A stretch of 64,000 nucleotides of DNA. Origin: an uncultured bacterium. Lineage in GTDB: Bacteria > Myxococcota_A > Polyangia > Polyangiales > Houyiibacteriaceae. Under the pieces are notes generated by a model. That model worked only from the letters and a program-made list of their open reading frames with translations, was not told the DNA's origin and made no database searches. The stretch spans positions 114,865 to 178,864 of the forward strand of contig CALJDU010000034.1 in assembly GCA_938024995.1 (NCBI GenBank), written 5' to 3'. A program made the position numbers and the translations under genes. Position 1 is the first letter of the stretch. Every line of letters begins with the position of its first letter. This document shows, piece by piece, positions 41,835 through 50,235 of this stretch.

Positions 41835-42212
41835 TCAACCTTCGGGGTCGTTGGTGAAGCATTCAGAGTGTGCTTCGCGGCATTCCTCGATCGTCTCGTA
41901 TGCGGCGTCGCAGTCTTGGCCTTCGCAACCGCACCCTGAGGAGCTGCGGCACCTCATGCCGTCCCAATGGTAGCCAAACCACTGGTCGCAATCGCCGCCA
42001 ACGTTGGCTTCCTGTGGATGACAGCTCTGCGTTCCGCCACCCACCAACATCGGCGCCTCGTCGACGACCGCCGGTTCGCTTACCTCGCTGTGCGTCGTGG
42101 CTTGAGCAGGGGCGCTCGCGCCGCAAGCGGTCATGGTGGTTGCGGCCAGGGCGGCCAAGGTCCAGGCGAAGGACAACTTGAGTCGAGAGGAGACGGCGTT
42201 GGGTCGGAACAT
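41835..42212 (-). CDS. Small Cys-rich lipoprotein
   Basis: In this 125-residue protein a basic start and hydrophobic stretch end TMTAC (lipobox). An Ala/Thr/Glu linker leads to a small domain with eight Cys: QSCHPQEANVGGDC, GMRCRSSSGCGCEGQDC, ECREAHSEC. The spacing weakly recalls Kunitz-type inhibitors (an aromatic-rich core, a GC.C.G centre and a final ECxxxxxxC), but the match is by eye only. It is divergent from the OmpA-like lipoprotein gene. The 126 bases downstream hold short CTTGAG repeats and no clear terminator. Confidence 0.62.
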   Translation of the reverse strand: MFRPNAVSSRLKLSFAWTLAALAATTMTACGASAPAQATTHSEVSEPAVVDEAPMLVGGGTQSCHPQEANVGGDCDQWFGYHWDGMRCRSSSGCGCEGQDCDAAYETIEECREAHSECFTNDPEG

Positions 42213-42327
42213 CGCTGGCGAGGGTACGGCAAGCGATCGGCAACAGTCGACTCTTACGCTCCGCTGACGACCGCCAGGGACGCCTGCTCGGACTTTTCCT
42301 CGTCACGTCAGGCTGATAGACGGAGAC

Positions 42328-42909
42328 ATGCGAACGACGCTCTGCGTACTTCTCTTCTCGGTCTCATTCGTCGCATGTGGCGGGGCCGCAGCACCCTCTC
42401 CAACGCCGAGATCCACGTCGGCGAGTACGTCCGCCGGAGTTACCCACACCCGCGACGATGAGCCCGCAGTGATCGAGCGCGTGGTGGAAGAGCCTCGCGC
42501 CACGTCGACCGATGAGCTCGTTCAAGTTGCGCAGACCGACGCCACGACGAGTGACGCGCAGACCGATCTTCCGCCCAGCGAGCCGGCGGCTCCCATCGCC
42601 GACTTGGAAGAGCGCGGACGTTTTCGTTTCCCACCGAACGGTCGGCATCCGCGTGCGCGGGGCCAGGTGATCGAGACGCTCGCCGCGCTCGCGCGTGAAC
42701 TGGAAGCTCAGGAGCCCGGGCAGGGCATCCAAGAGGTGGTGTTGACCGGACACGCTGAAGAGGGGGAGCGCAACGTCACTGAGCTGGCGGAAATGCGCGC
42801 CGAGATGATCAAGCGGATCATGCTTCAGGAAGGCATCGACCCACAGATCATCCGGGTGGCTCCGGTCGGGCTCGCGGGCCGAACCGTCGTGCTTTCGCTC
42901 CGGCGTTAA
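42328..42909 (+). CDS. OmpA-like lipoprotein
   Basis: The signal of this 193-residue protein ends SFVAC (lipid anchor), followed by a Thr/Ala/Pro-rich linker. The C-terminal 90 or so residues have the OmpA/MotB fold pattern (RFRFPPNGRHPRARGQVIETLAALARELE, VVLTGHAEEGERNVTELAEMRAEMIKRIM, VAPVGLAGRTVVLSL). The peptidoglycan-binding region is shorter and less typical than in Pal. It may tether an outer membrane lipoprotein to the wall. Confidence 0.72.
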   Translation: MRTTLCVLLFSVSFVACGGAAAPSPTPRSTSASTSAGVTHTRDDEPAVIERVVEEPRATSTDELVQVAQTDATTSDAQTDLPPSEPAAPIADLEERGRFRFPPNGRHPRARGQVIETLAALARELEAQEPGQGIQEVVLTGHAEEGERNVTELAEMRAEMIKRIMLQEGIDPQIIRVAPVGLAGRTVVLSLRR

Positions 42910-42997
42910 TCGGACGAAAGCGCCCACCTCGGTTGCCGCGCGAGCGCATTCTTCCGTCCCCCTTGTCGTCTGCCTTCCGTGGTCGCAGAATCACCCG

Positions 42998-43609
42998 GTG
43001 ACGACGGTGACAGAGGCTGTGAAGCACGTCCCCCGACGTGAGCTCGACCGCGCGATTGAAGCAGGCGACCTCGACCGACTGTGTGGGAGCGTCGAGCTGG
43101 CACGCGAGTTCGCGGAGCGTCTAACCGCCGCAGCCAACGCGATCTCACCGGGTCGCCGCTGGACGAAGGACGACCTCCGCGACGTGCTCGAGGTCGCGCT
43201 CCGAGGTGTTCCCGTTCGAGGCGGCGCGCGCTTCGTGGAGGGGCGTCACCTGCGCAAGTGCCTCCGCGAGCAGACCCTTTTCGCGGAGCGCTACGGCGAC
43301 CCGTTCGCGATGATCGTGGTCAAGGTCGCGCCCGACGCGGCCGAGGAGATCTACGACAGCGTGCTGGACGCGGTGACCGATCGTTTGCGTCGCACAGATC
43401 TGGTCTTCCTCTATCGCCGCCGCTTCGCCCTCGTCCTTCCGCACACGCGGGAAGAGCTCGCGATGGCGTTGCTCGTGCGGATGCGCGAACTGCTGACGGT
43501 GGGCATCGGGGCGGGCGCGGTGCTCGAGATCAACGTTCTGAGCTACCCCAACGCGCGCTACCCAGACGCGTCGAGCGTGCTCGATTGGGCCGAAGACGAA
43601 CTACGCTGA
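42998..43609 (+). CDS. Degenerate GGDEF-like (diguanylate-cyclase-fold) protein
   Basis: This 203-residue protein with GTG start is cytoplasmic. The C-terminal 110 residues have a cyclase-like order: RHLRKCLREQTLFAERYGDPFAMIVVKV, then YDSVLDAVTDRLRRTDLVFLYRRRFALVLPHT and MALLVRMRELL. The spot where GGDEF should be reads YRRRF, and the metal-binding Asp is replaced, so it cannot make c-di-GMP in the usual way. It may be a receptor or a dead paralogue. The N-terminal 80 residues are helical and unrecognised. It converges on the lamin-tail lipoprotein. Confidence 0.65.
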   Translation: MTTVTEAVKHVPRRELDRAIEAGDLDRLCGSVELAREFAERLTAAANAISPGRRWTKDDLRDVLEVALRGVPVRGGARFVEGRHLRKCLREQTLFAERYGDPFAMIVVKVAPDAAEEIYDSVLDAVTDRLRRTDLVFLYRRRFALVLPHTREELAMALLVRMRELLTVGIGAGAVLEINVLSYPNARYPDASSVLDWAEDELR

Positions 43610-43661
43610 AGTCGTCGTCTCTGTTCCGCGCCGCCCAACTGCTGACGGCGGGACCGTTGGC

Positions 43662-44807
43662 TCAAGGGCAGTGCGCGCCGAGGCCGCTGAAGTCATCCTC
43701 GCCGAAGGCGTCCCACTCGACGCCCGGGTCGAAGGCGTCCGCGCTGTTGTCGTCGCCGGTCCCGATGCTGCACTTGCGGCGGAGCGAGCTGTTCAACGTG
43801 GAGACCGTTTCGTCCGCGCTCTCCCACTCGCTTCCGGGATCGAAGCCCACCTGCCCAAAGCTGTCGAGCAACGAGCCGCCACACCGGAGCTCGTAGGCGT
43901 CGTCGCCGTTGTGGTTGAGAACAGATCCCATGTCGATGGTGTCACAGAGCGCGGGGGTCGCGAACCTGCCGTTGCAAATGACGATGGAGTCACCTGGCGC
44001 GAGGGAGCCGGAGAGCGTGAGCTCGCGTGACGGCGTCGCGGCTCCGTTCGGGAAGAGACTGAGCGTGCACGTCGCGAGGTCGAACGCGGACGCGCCGCGG
44101 TTCGTGAACTCGAGCGCCTTGTTGTTGCTGCTGCCCTCCACGTACTCGGAGATGATCAAGTCGCCCACCACGGTGCCGGTGTCGGGCATCGACGTGTCGG
44201 GCATCGACGTGTCGGGCATCGACGTGTCGGGCATCGATGTGTCGGGCATCGACGTGTCGGGCATCGACGTGTCGGGCATCGACGTGTCCATCGCGGTGTC
44301 AGGCATCGACGTGTCCGGCGTTCCGGTGTCGACTCCGCCGTCCGGCATCCCCGTGTCTGTGCCCGCGTCGGGGACGTCTCCGCCGCACACGCCAGAGACG
44401 CAGTCTCCATCTGGGCAGACGACGTTGTAGCAAGCACGGGTGAAAACGAGCTCGAGGTCGACGGTGCGTCCGTTGACGAAGGTCGCGACAGCGCTTCGCC
44501 GGATCCGGGAGCCGCCTCCCTTCAGTCCGGTGACGGTGACCGTGACCTCGCCGCGGGTGCCGTTCGGCAACACCGCGAGGCTCTGCGGCCAACCGCCCGT
44601 GATCGGAAGCGTCTCGTTGACCATCTTTCCGCCGGCCTGTCCGACCTCGAAACGAAGTCCGTCGAGGTCCTCCGGAATGGTCAGGTTCGGTGAACGAACG
44701 ATGATCATGATCGCGGTGTCCTCGGCACAGCTCACCATCGTGAGCGAGGCCAGCGCGAGAAGAGCAAAGGCTAAGCGGGTACGCACAGCGGGACTGTAGC
44801 AGAGCAT
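43662..44807 (-). CDS. Lamin-tail-domain lipoprotein with DTSMP repeat linker
   Basis: This 381-residue protein starts at ATG, or at a GTG seven codons in. The signal ends TMVSC (lipobox). Residues about 30-125 form a beta domain of unknown type (LRFEVGQAGGKMV, RGEVTVTVTGLKGGG), then two Cys pairs (CYNVVCPDGDCVSGVC). A linker of repeated SMPDT leads to a lamin-tail-like domain (about 215-381): VGDLIISEYVEGSSNNKALE, CTLSLFPNG, LAPGDSIVICNG. Lamin-tail domains are found on bacterial surface and secreted proteins and may bind DNA, glycan or protein. Surface exposure through the long linker is likely. Confidence 0.82.
   Translation of the reverse strand: MLCYSPAVRTRLAFALLALASLTMVSCAEDTAIMIIVRSPNLTIPEDLDGLRFEVGQAGGKMVNETLPITGGWPQSLAVLPNGTRGEVTVTVTGLKGGGSRIRRSAVATFVNGRTVDLELVFTRACYNVVCPDGDCVSGVCGGDVPDAGTDTGMPDGGVDTGTPDTSMPDTAMDTSMPDTSMPDTSMPDTSMPDTSMPDTSMPDTSMPDTGTVVGDLIISEYVEGSSNNKALEFTNRGASAFDLATCTLSLFPNGAATPSRELTLSGSLAPGDSIVICNGRFATPALCDTIDMGSVLNHNGDDAYELRCGGSLLDSFGQVGFDPGSEWESADETVSTLNSSLRRKCSIGTGDDNSADAFDPGVEWDAFGEDDFSGLGAHCP
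44179..44283 (-). repeat. Seven-unit 15-bp tandem repeat (SMPDT linker)
   Basis: Seven copies of GTGTCGGGCATCGAC (+ strand), one with a single C-to-T change, encode the reverse-strand peptide repeat S-M-P-D-T. The near-identity of units suggests recent expansion. The 15-bp unit preserves frame, so copy-number change alters linker length only. Confidence 0.95.
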
Positions 44808-44845
44808 CGCGCTCAGGAAATCGCTCGGCCCGCGGTCGCGACGGG

Positions 44846-45628
44846 TTAGGTTGTTTCGTCTTGATCCGCGAAGAGATCGAGCGGCCCGTTTCCCGCTCCG
44901 AGGCCCGGCGCGCCGGCGATCGCCCGGGCGACAAAGGCGCGCGCGGATCGAACCGCCGCGCGCAGGGGGGCGCCTTGGGCCAAGCGCGCGGTCACGGCAG
45001 CTGAGAGCGCGCAGCCGGTTCCATGAGTGTGCGGGGTCGGGACCCGCGGAGCGCGAAAGACCTCCACGCCCTGCGCGTCGGCCAAGATGTCGACCACCTC
45101 TCGTGTGTCCAGATGACCCCCTTTGAGCAAGACCGCCGCGCCGCGATCACGAAGCGCCCGCGCCGCGCCGAGCGCTTGCTCTTCGTTCCGCACTTCGCGC
45201 CCCAACAGCTCTGCTGCTTCTTGCGCGTTTGGCGTGATCAAGGTCGCGACGGGAAAGAGGACGTCCGCTCCTTCGCTCAGCGTTGCGCCGTGCGTGGCGA
45301 AACGGATCGGGTCGACGACCAACGCGCCCAGCCGATCCGCACGGTCGGCGATCCCGCGCGCGATCGCGACGCTCCCGAGCGCGCCCGTTTTGCTCGCGCA
45401 GATCGTGAAGTCGGCGAGGAGGCAGTCGAGCTGCGCGAGCACGAGGTCCACAGAGAGCACCTCGACGCGCGCCACCTCCGTGGTGTTCTGCGCTGTGATT
45501 AACGTCGCCACGCTGGCGCCGTAGACGCCGTGGTGATGAAAGGTCTTCAGATCCGCGCCGAGCCCTGCGCCGCCCGAAGGGTCGAGGCCCGCGAGGGTAA
45601 GCGCGATCGGGATGTTCGCCTGGCCCAC
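44846..45628 (-). CDS. thiD: Hydroxymethylpyrimidine/phosphomethylpyrimidine kinase
   Basis: The protein has 260 residues from a GTG that gives VGQANIPIALTLAGLDPSGG; a TTG ten codons earlier is less likely. Motifs match ThiD: AGLDPSGGAGLGADLKTF, HHHGVYGASVATLITAQNT, the substrate loop with VKTGALGS-like SKTGALGS, VDPIRFATHG, and the catalytic HGTGCALSAAV. It phosphorylates HMP and HMP-P for the pyrimidine half of thiamine. Its start lies four bases after the stop of the LysM/M23 gene, so both are probably co-transcribed. No other thi gene is visible. Confidence 0.9.
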   Translation of the reverse strand: MGQANIPIALTLAGLDPSGGAGLGADLKTFHHHGVYGASVATLITAQNTTEVARVEVLSVDLVLAQLDCLLADFTICASKTGALGSVAIARGIADRADRLGALVVDPIRFATHGATLSEGADVLFPVATLITPNAQEAAELLGREVRNEEQALGAARALRDRGAAVLLKGGHLDTREVVDILADAQGVEVFRAPRVPTPHTHGTGCALSAAVTARLAQGAPLRAAVRSARAFVARAIAGAPGLGAGNGPLDLFADQDETT

Positions 45629-45632
45629 GCGT

Positions 45633-47066
45633 TCAGTTCTCGCTGAGCGTTTCTTCAAGCACCGAACGCGACCGCGGGTGACGACGTCTCCGCGCGCAGT
45701 TCACTTCCTCAGGTCGCTGACGCGGGTCGGTCCACGAGCGCTTCTCGTAGAAGGCCATCCGCGTCTTGTGACGCACGCCAGGACGGAAGAGGGTGACCGG
45801 ATCGCAGTTGCGCTGGTCGTAGATGAACTCGAAGTGCACATGCGGTCCGCGGCTGCGCCCGGTGCTCCCGACCTCCGCGATGACGCCGTTTCGCGGGACG
45901 CGCTCGCCAGCGACCACGAAGTTCGCAGAGTTGTGTGCGTAGACCGTGATCCATCCACCTTGGTGGATCAGGATCACGAGGTTCCCGTACCCGCTGACCT
46001 CGTCGCCCGAGTAGCCGACGATGCCGGGAGCCGCCGCGCGCACGTTCCAGCCGATCTCGCCGATGATGTCGACCGCGAGGTGGTAGCCGCCTTCACCGGA
46101 GCCGTAGCCGCGCACGAAGCGCCCATTGCTGACGGGCCAACGGAGCGTGCCGGGGAGCCGATTGGGGTCTCCTCCAGCCGCTTCGATCCAGGCGCGTTCG
46201 GGTTCGCCGCGGAGGAGCTTCTGCGCGACGTGACGCGGCCCGAGGCCGAGCTCTCGCGCAAACGAAAGCGCGCGCATTTGTCGCTTCGTGATCCGCCGAC
46301 GCACGCGGCCGCCGCTCCGCTCCACACCAGGGATGACCAAGCGAGAGCCCGCGCGGAGGTTCTGGACGTCGTCGCGCGACATCCCGTTCGCCGCCATGAT
46401 CTCGGACGTGCTGACCTTGAACGCGCGGGCGATGTCCCAAATCGTCTCGCCCGGGTCGACCGTGTGACGAACGCGAGCGCTCCGCTCCACCGGCTCGAAC
46501 TCGGCGACCTGACTCTGTTCGATTCCTGGGATGACCAGTGCGCTCCCCGCTCGGAGCGCACGCACCGCTGCGTCGTCGAGCTCGTTGCGCTCCATGATCT
46601 CGTCGACGGTCTTCTCGTAGATAGTCGCGATGTCCCAGAGCGTCTCGCCGCGCGCGACGATGTGATACGCGCCGTCTTCGATCGGCGGGAGATCTTCAAG
46701 CGAGACCGTTCGTGATCGCATCTCGGTTTGAATCTCGGTCGCCCCTGGGATCTTGAGGACGCGCCCCTTGCTCAAACGTCGCGCGTCTCGCCGCGTCATC
46801 TCGTTGGCCTCAAGGATTCGCGCCATCGGCACCTCGTAGGTCCGCGAGATGTCCCAAAGCGTTTGGCCAGGCGCCACGGTGTGCTCAACGAAGGGCTCTT
46901 CCGGTTCCGGTTCGGGAACGGGCTCAGGGGCCGGCGCGGTCGTCGGCTCCGGTTCGGCGACGGGGGGCGCCGGAGAATCACTGCACGCCAGGCCCGTCAG
47001 GGTCATGAGCGTCGAGAGGAGAGACGCGATGAGCGGTCCGCGCACAGCCCGGACTTTATAGCTCAT
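45633..47066 (-). CDS. Lipoprotein with three LysM and a LytM/M23 endopeptidase domain
   Basis: The protein has about 477 residues from the ATG at MSYKVRAV. The signal ends LTGLAC (lipobox), followed by a Glu/Pro linker (EPEPTTAPAPEPVPEPEPEE). Three LysM repeats follow (TVAPGQTLWDISRTYEV, IVARGETLWDIATIYEK, TVDPGETIWDIARAFKV), then a basic linker and an M23 domain. The zinc ligands appear present in GYHLAVDI (His, Asp) and HVHFE, so it could cleave peptidoglycan peptides. Length and layout resemble NlpD/EnvC-like division or autolysis factors. The opposite strand starts at the same CATG, so the true start of one or both genes is uncertain. It lies directly upstream of thiD. Confidence 0.88.
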   Translation of the reverse strand: MSYKVRAVRGPLIASLLSTLMTLTGLACSDSPAPPVAEPEPTTAPAPEPVPEPEPEEPFVEHTVAPGQTLWDISRTYEVPMARILEANEMTRRDARRLSKGRVLKIPGATEIQTEMRSRTVSLEDLPPIEDGAYHIVARGETLWDIATIYEKTVDEIMERNELDDAAVRALRAGSALVIPGIEQSQVAEFEPVERSARVRHTVDPGETIWDIARAFKVSTSEIMAANGMSRDDVQNLRAGSRLVIPGVERSGGRVRRRITKRQMRALSFARELGLGPRHVAQKLLRGEPERAWIEAAGGDPNRLPGTLRWPVSNGRFVRGYGSGEGGYHLAVDIIGEIGWNVRAAAPGIVGYSGDEVSGYGNLVILIHQGGWITVYAHNSANFVVAGERVPRNGVIAEVGSTGRSRGPHVHFEFIYDQRNCDPVTLFRPGVRHKTRMAFYEKRSWTDPRQRPEEVNCARRRRHPRSRSVLEETLSEN

Positions 47067-47181
47067 GGGGGGAAGAAGGCCGCTTTTGTTCTTGAAGGCC
47101 GCGGGACGCACGTGGTGCCCTCGTCCAGAGGTCCTTATCACCGACACCCCCATCAGCCCGACATCGCGGACCACGGCTCTC

Positions 47182-49512
47182 GTGACCGCGTTCGCCGTCG
47201 GAGCCTGCGGGATCGCGGCGGAGCTCTCTGCGTCGGTTGTGCTCGCCGAGTGGCTCGGGTTTCAGGTCACGACCTCGCTGGCGGTGCTCAGTGCGTTCTT
47301 CATTGGGTCGGGGCTTGGCGTTTCGGTTCTGCCCGCGCGCTTGACGGTTCCCGCATGCGTCGTCGGTGCGCTGACGGCGCTCGCCCTTGGCCCGGTGAGT
47401 CGCGCGTTTGATCCTCCGCGAATCGGAGGCGATCCCGCGGTGGAAGCATTCCTCATCGCGCTGCTCGTGATGATACCGCTCGCGCTCGGGGTGGGCGCGG
47501 CGTTGGCCCGGGTGTTCGAGCGCGGCGCGACCGGGGCGCGATACACCGCCGATCTCCTCGGCGGCACGCTCGCGGCCGCGCTCGTCGTCGCGGGGATCAT
47601 CCCCGTGGTGGGCAGCCAAGGAGCGATGCTCTTCGTCGCGGTCTTACTTTTCTTACTGGCTTGGAGCATACGGGGCGCGCGTGACCCGCGCGCGACGGAA
47701 CAACGGAACGCGCAAGCGACGACCCGGTACGCGCTTTTCGTGAGCGGAGCCTTGAGCGTCGCGGTCGAGAGCACGCTCTTCGCGCTCGTCGCCGACCACT
47801 TGATGAGCACGCTCTTCACGTTCGCGGTGATGCTGGTTTCTTACTTGGGGGTCGGCGCGCTCGGCGCGTCGGTCGCGCGTCGGGTTCACGCGCCTCGTGG
47901 ACTCGCCGTGGCTGGCGGGCTGGGGACCTCTGCGGCGCTCGCGCTCGCGGGCGCGTCATCGCTCCTCCTCCCGCCTGACTCGGGGCCCTCGCTACTCCGC
48001 GAGCTCGCGTTCTGCGCGCTGGTCTTCGGTCCGCCTGCGTTCGCTTCGGGGGCGCTCTTCCCCGCGCTGCTCGACGGCGCCACGGATCGGCGACGGGCGC
48101 TCTCGTTCAACGCGTTCGGCGCTTCGCTCGGGCCACCTTTGGCGGCGGGCTCGATCGCGGTCGCGGGCTTTCACGGCGCGGTGTCCGCATACGTGCTTGG
48201 GTACCTCGCGCTCGCGTTCCTGATGCTCGACGACAGCGCTCGTGACGCGGAGGGCACGTCGTCGCTCACCTCCAAGCCTCCTCGCGCGTGGATGCTCGCG
48301 GCGCTCTCGTTTTTCGCGCTCGCGTTGTTGCCGTTGGGGGGCAACGGGGTCCCGCTCGCGGACGCGCAAGAGCGCGTCACGAAGAAGCGTGAGTCGCTGG
48401 AGGGCACGGTCGCCGTCATCGCCGGGCCCGATCCGGTTCAGCGTCGTCTCCGCATGGGGCGCTACTTCGCGGGCGGAGGCACGGGATACGTCGAGCGGCG
48501 GCTCGGTCACCTCAGCGCGATGTTCGAGGTGGACGCGCGCTCGGCGTTGGTGATCGGCGTGGGTACCGGCGGTACCTTGGCGGGCGTGACCGCGCACGTG
48601 GAAGACGTGGACGCGGTGGAAATCTCGCGCGACGTGTTGGCGATGCTGCCGCACTTCGAATACCTGAACGCGGGGAGCGACAGAGCGCGCTTGCACGTCG
48701 CCGATGCCCGTCGCTTCGCGGCTGACCAAGTCAGCCGAGGCGCCCGCTACGATCTGATCACGACCGACTTGGTGCACCCCGGCCGACGCGGCGCCGAAGG
48801 GCTCTTCACGGCGGAGCACTTTGAGACGCTACGCCGCCTCTTGTCGGAGGGTGGGTGCGTCGTGGTGTGGCTGCCGCTCTATCAACTCGGCGCAGAGCAA
48901 CTCGCGACCATCACCGAGACGTTCCTGAGCGTCTTTCCAGAAGCGAGCGGGGCGCTCGGCCACTACGGAGCGAGGATGCCGGTGCTCGGCTTGATCTCGG
49001 GCGGGGCGACGTTGCCGGCAACCGAAGAGGAGGGGGCACGCGTGTTCGGCGGGGGCGCGGGGGAGTTCGTGATGGGCGGCGCCGATCTACTGAGCGCGCG
49101 CTCGTTTGATGTCGACGCGCTGACCTCGTTGGCATCGCAGGGTCGCGGTGTGCATCGGCGAAGCGCGCCCACGCTCACGCTCTCGGCGGCGTGGAGCGCG
49201 TACGGGATCAGGCGCTCCAGCGTCGAGGCGGTGCTCGCGCTGACGTCGCGTCCGCTCTCTGTTCCGCAGGGCGGTGAGGCCCAGGTCGGGCGTTTTCACG
49301 CGGCCGCGATGCGCTACCTCGCGGCCGATCAGAAGGCGCAGGTGCAGGGCGAGGATGAAGAGGTCGCCAACGCGATGCTCGAGTCGCTCGCGACGCATCC
49401 GGGGTTCGCACCCGCGCGTGGTTACTTGCTCCGCATGATGAGCGAGCACCCGTGGATTGGGGCACGTGTCCTCGCGATCGATCCGAACGACACACGCTTC
49501 GTCGCGCGGTGA
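47182..49512 (+). CDS. Polytopic membrane protein with C-terminal spermidine-synthase-like domain
   Basis: I choose GTG (V-T-A-F-A-V-G), giving 776 residues. An ATG 39 codons upstream overlaps the divergent LysM gene start exactly and leaves no promoter space. The N-terminal 390 or so residues hold about ten to twelve transmembrane helices. A region with VIGVGTGGTLAGVTAHVEDVDAVEIS and DVLAMLPHFEYLN follows. It has the SAM-binding loop and ADARRF/DLITTDL pattern of spermidine-synthase-like methyltransferase folds. A C-terminal helical part ends in IGARVLAIDPND. Such fusions are widespread but uncharacterised. Catalytic residues for polyamine synthesis are not obvious, so a methyltransferase or amino-propyl role is unproven. 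Confidence 0.78.
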   Translation: MTAFAVGACGIAAELSASVVLAEWLGFQVTTSLAVLSAFFIGSGLGVSVLPARLTVPACVVGALTALALGPVSRAFDPPRIGGDPAVEAFLIALLVMIPLALGVGAALARVFERGATGARYTADLLGGTLAAALVVAGIIPVVGSQGAMLFVAVLLFLLAWSIRGARDPRATEQRNAQATTRYALFVSGALSVAVESTLFALVADHLMSTLFTFAVMLVSYLGVGALGASVARRVHAPRGLAVAGGLGTSAALALAGASSLLLPPDSGPSLLRELAFCALVFGPPAFASGALFPALLDGATDRRRALSFNAFGASLGPPLAAGSIAVAGFHGAVSAYVLGYLALAFLMLDDSARDAEGTSSLTSKPPRAWMLAALSFFALALLPLGGNGVPLADAQERVTKKRESLEGTVAVIAGPDPVQRRLRMGRYFAGGGTGYVERRLGHLSAMFEVDARSALVIGVGTGGTLAGVTAHVEDVDAVEISRDVLAMLPHFEYLNAGSDRARLHVADARRFAADQVSRGARYDLITTDLVHPGRRGAEGLFTAEHFETLRRLLSEGGCVVVWLPLYQLGAEQLATITETFLSVFPEASGALGHYGARMPVLGLISGGATLPATEEEGARVFGGGAGEFVMGGADLLSARSFDVDALTSLASQGRGVHRRSAPTLTLSAAWSAYGIRRSSVEAVLALTSRPLSVPQGGEAQVGRFHAAAMRYLAADQKAQVQGEDEEVANAMLESLATHPGFAPARGYLLRMMSEHPWIGARVLAIDPNDTRFVAR

Positions 49513-49724
49513 GAACACGTTCGAGATCGCCCGCCCGCGTCTCAGATCATCACGAATGAGTCCGAGACGGTCGTTTCTGCTCGATCCAGCGCGAAAAACC
49601 GCGCCGGCCGTTGCTCTGGTCTGGATCTCTCGCTTAGCGTGCAGACGAATTTTTGAAAGCTGACCAATCGTCCTTGCATTGCAGGACCCAGCTCAAAAAC
49701 GTCACACCCACAAAGGAAAAGACC

Positions 49725-50075
49725 ATGGGAAAACTCGACGACGAAGTTGAAAAGTACGTGAAGTACTGCGCCAAGCAGGAGATCAAGCTCACCAAGAAGG
49801 ATCGGGACCTCCTCCGCGCGGTCGCCAAGGGCCTCGGCCCGTCCATCTACAAAAAGGACGCGGCCCTCGTCGCCGCCGGTGACAAAAAAGAGCTTGAGAC
49901 GATCAAGAAGAACTTCCTCATCCAGAAGCTCGGCCTCAAGGACACCCCGAAGCTCGATGAAGGCATGCAGGCCGCCATCGACAAGATCGGTCGCTCGAGC
50001 CGCACCAAGTACCGCCCGGTGCTTTACCTCTTGCTCGTGAAGCAGTTCCGCAAGAGCAAGGTCTACCTCCCGTAG
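49725..50075 (+). CDS. DUF2853 family protein
   Basis: The protein has 116 residues from ATG with AAAGGA upstream; earlier in-frame starts add an unrelated stub. The core matches DUF2853: LTKKDRDLLRAVAKGLGPSIYKKD, KKELETIKKNFLIQKLGL, and a C-terminal RTKYRPVLYLLLVKQFRK. The protein is basic, Lys-rich and soluble, and its function is unknown. The codon context looks highly expressed (strong ribosome site, Lys AAG-rich). A perfect terminator follows. Confidence 0.9.
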   Translation: MGKLDDEVEKYVKYCAKQEIKLTKKDRDLLRAVAKGLGPSIYKKDAALVAAGDKKELETIKKNFLIQKLGLKDTPKLDEGMQAAIDKIGRSSRTKYRPVLYLLLVKQFRKSKVYLP

Positions 50076-50098
50076 ATCCGTCCCGTTTTGGGAAAGAG

Positions 50099-50125
50099 GC
50101 CACGCGTTCGTCGCGTGGCTTTTTC
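50099..50125 (+). terminator. Rho-independent terminator after DUF2853 gene
   Basis: GCCACGCG and CGCGTGGC form a perfect 8-bp stem with a five-base loop, followed by TTTTTCTTTTT. It isolates the DUF2853 transcript from the ParA operon. Confidence 0.93.
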
Positions 50126-50235
50126 TTTTTCGGCGCCTCGACAGTGCAAACCGTGTCGGAAACTTGGAGCTGCGATCCCGTTCTGATCTAACCAGATCAG
50201 CAAGCGCTTCCATAACCGCTTGCAGGAGGACATCC

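Noticed and set aside
44179..44283. Possible CRISPR array
   Set aside because: The repeats are direct, 15 bp, without spacers, and code in frame for a peptide linker.
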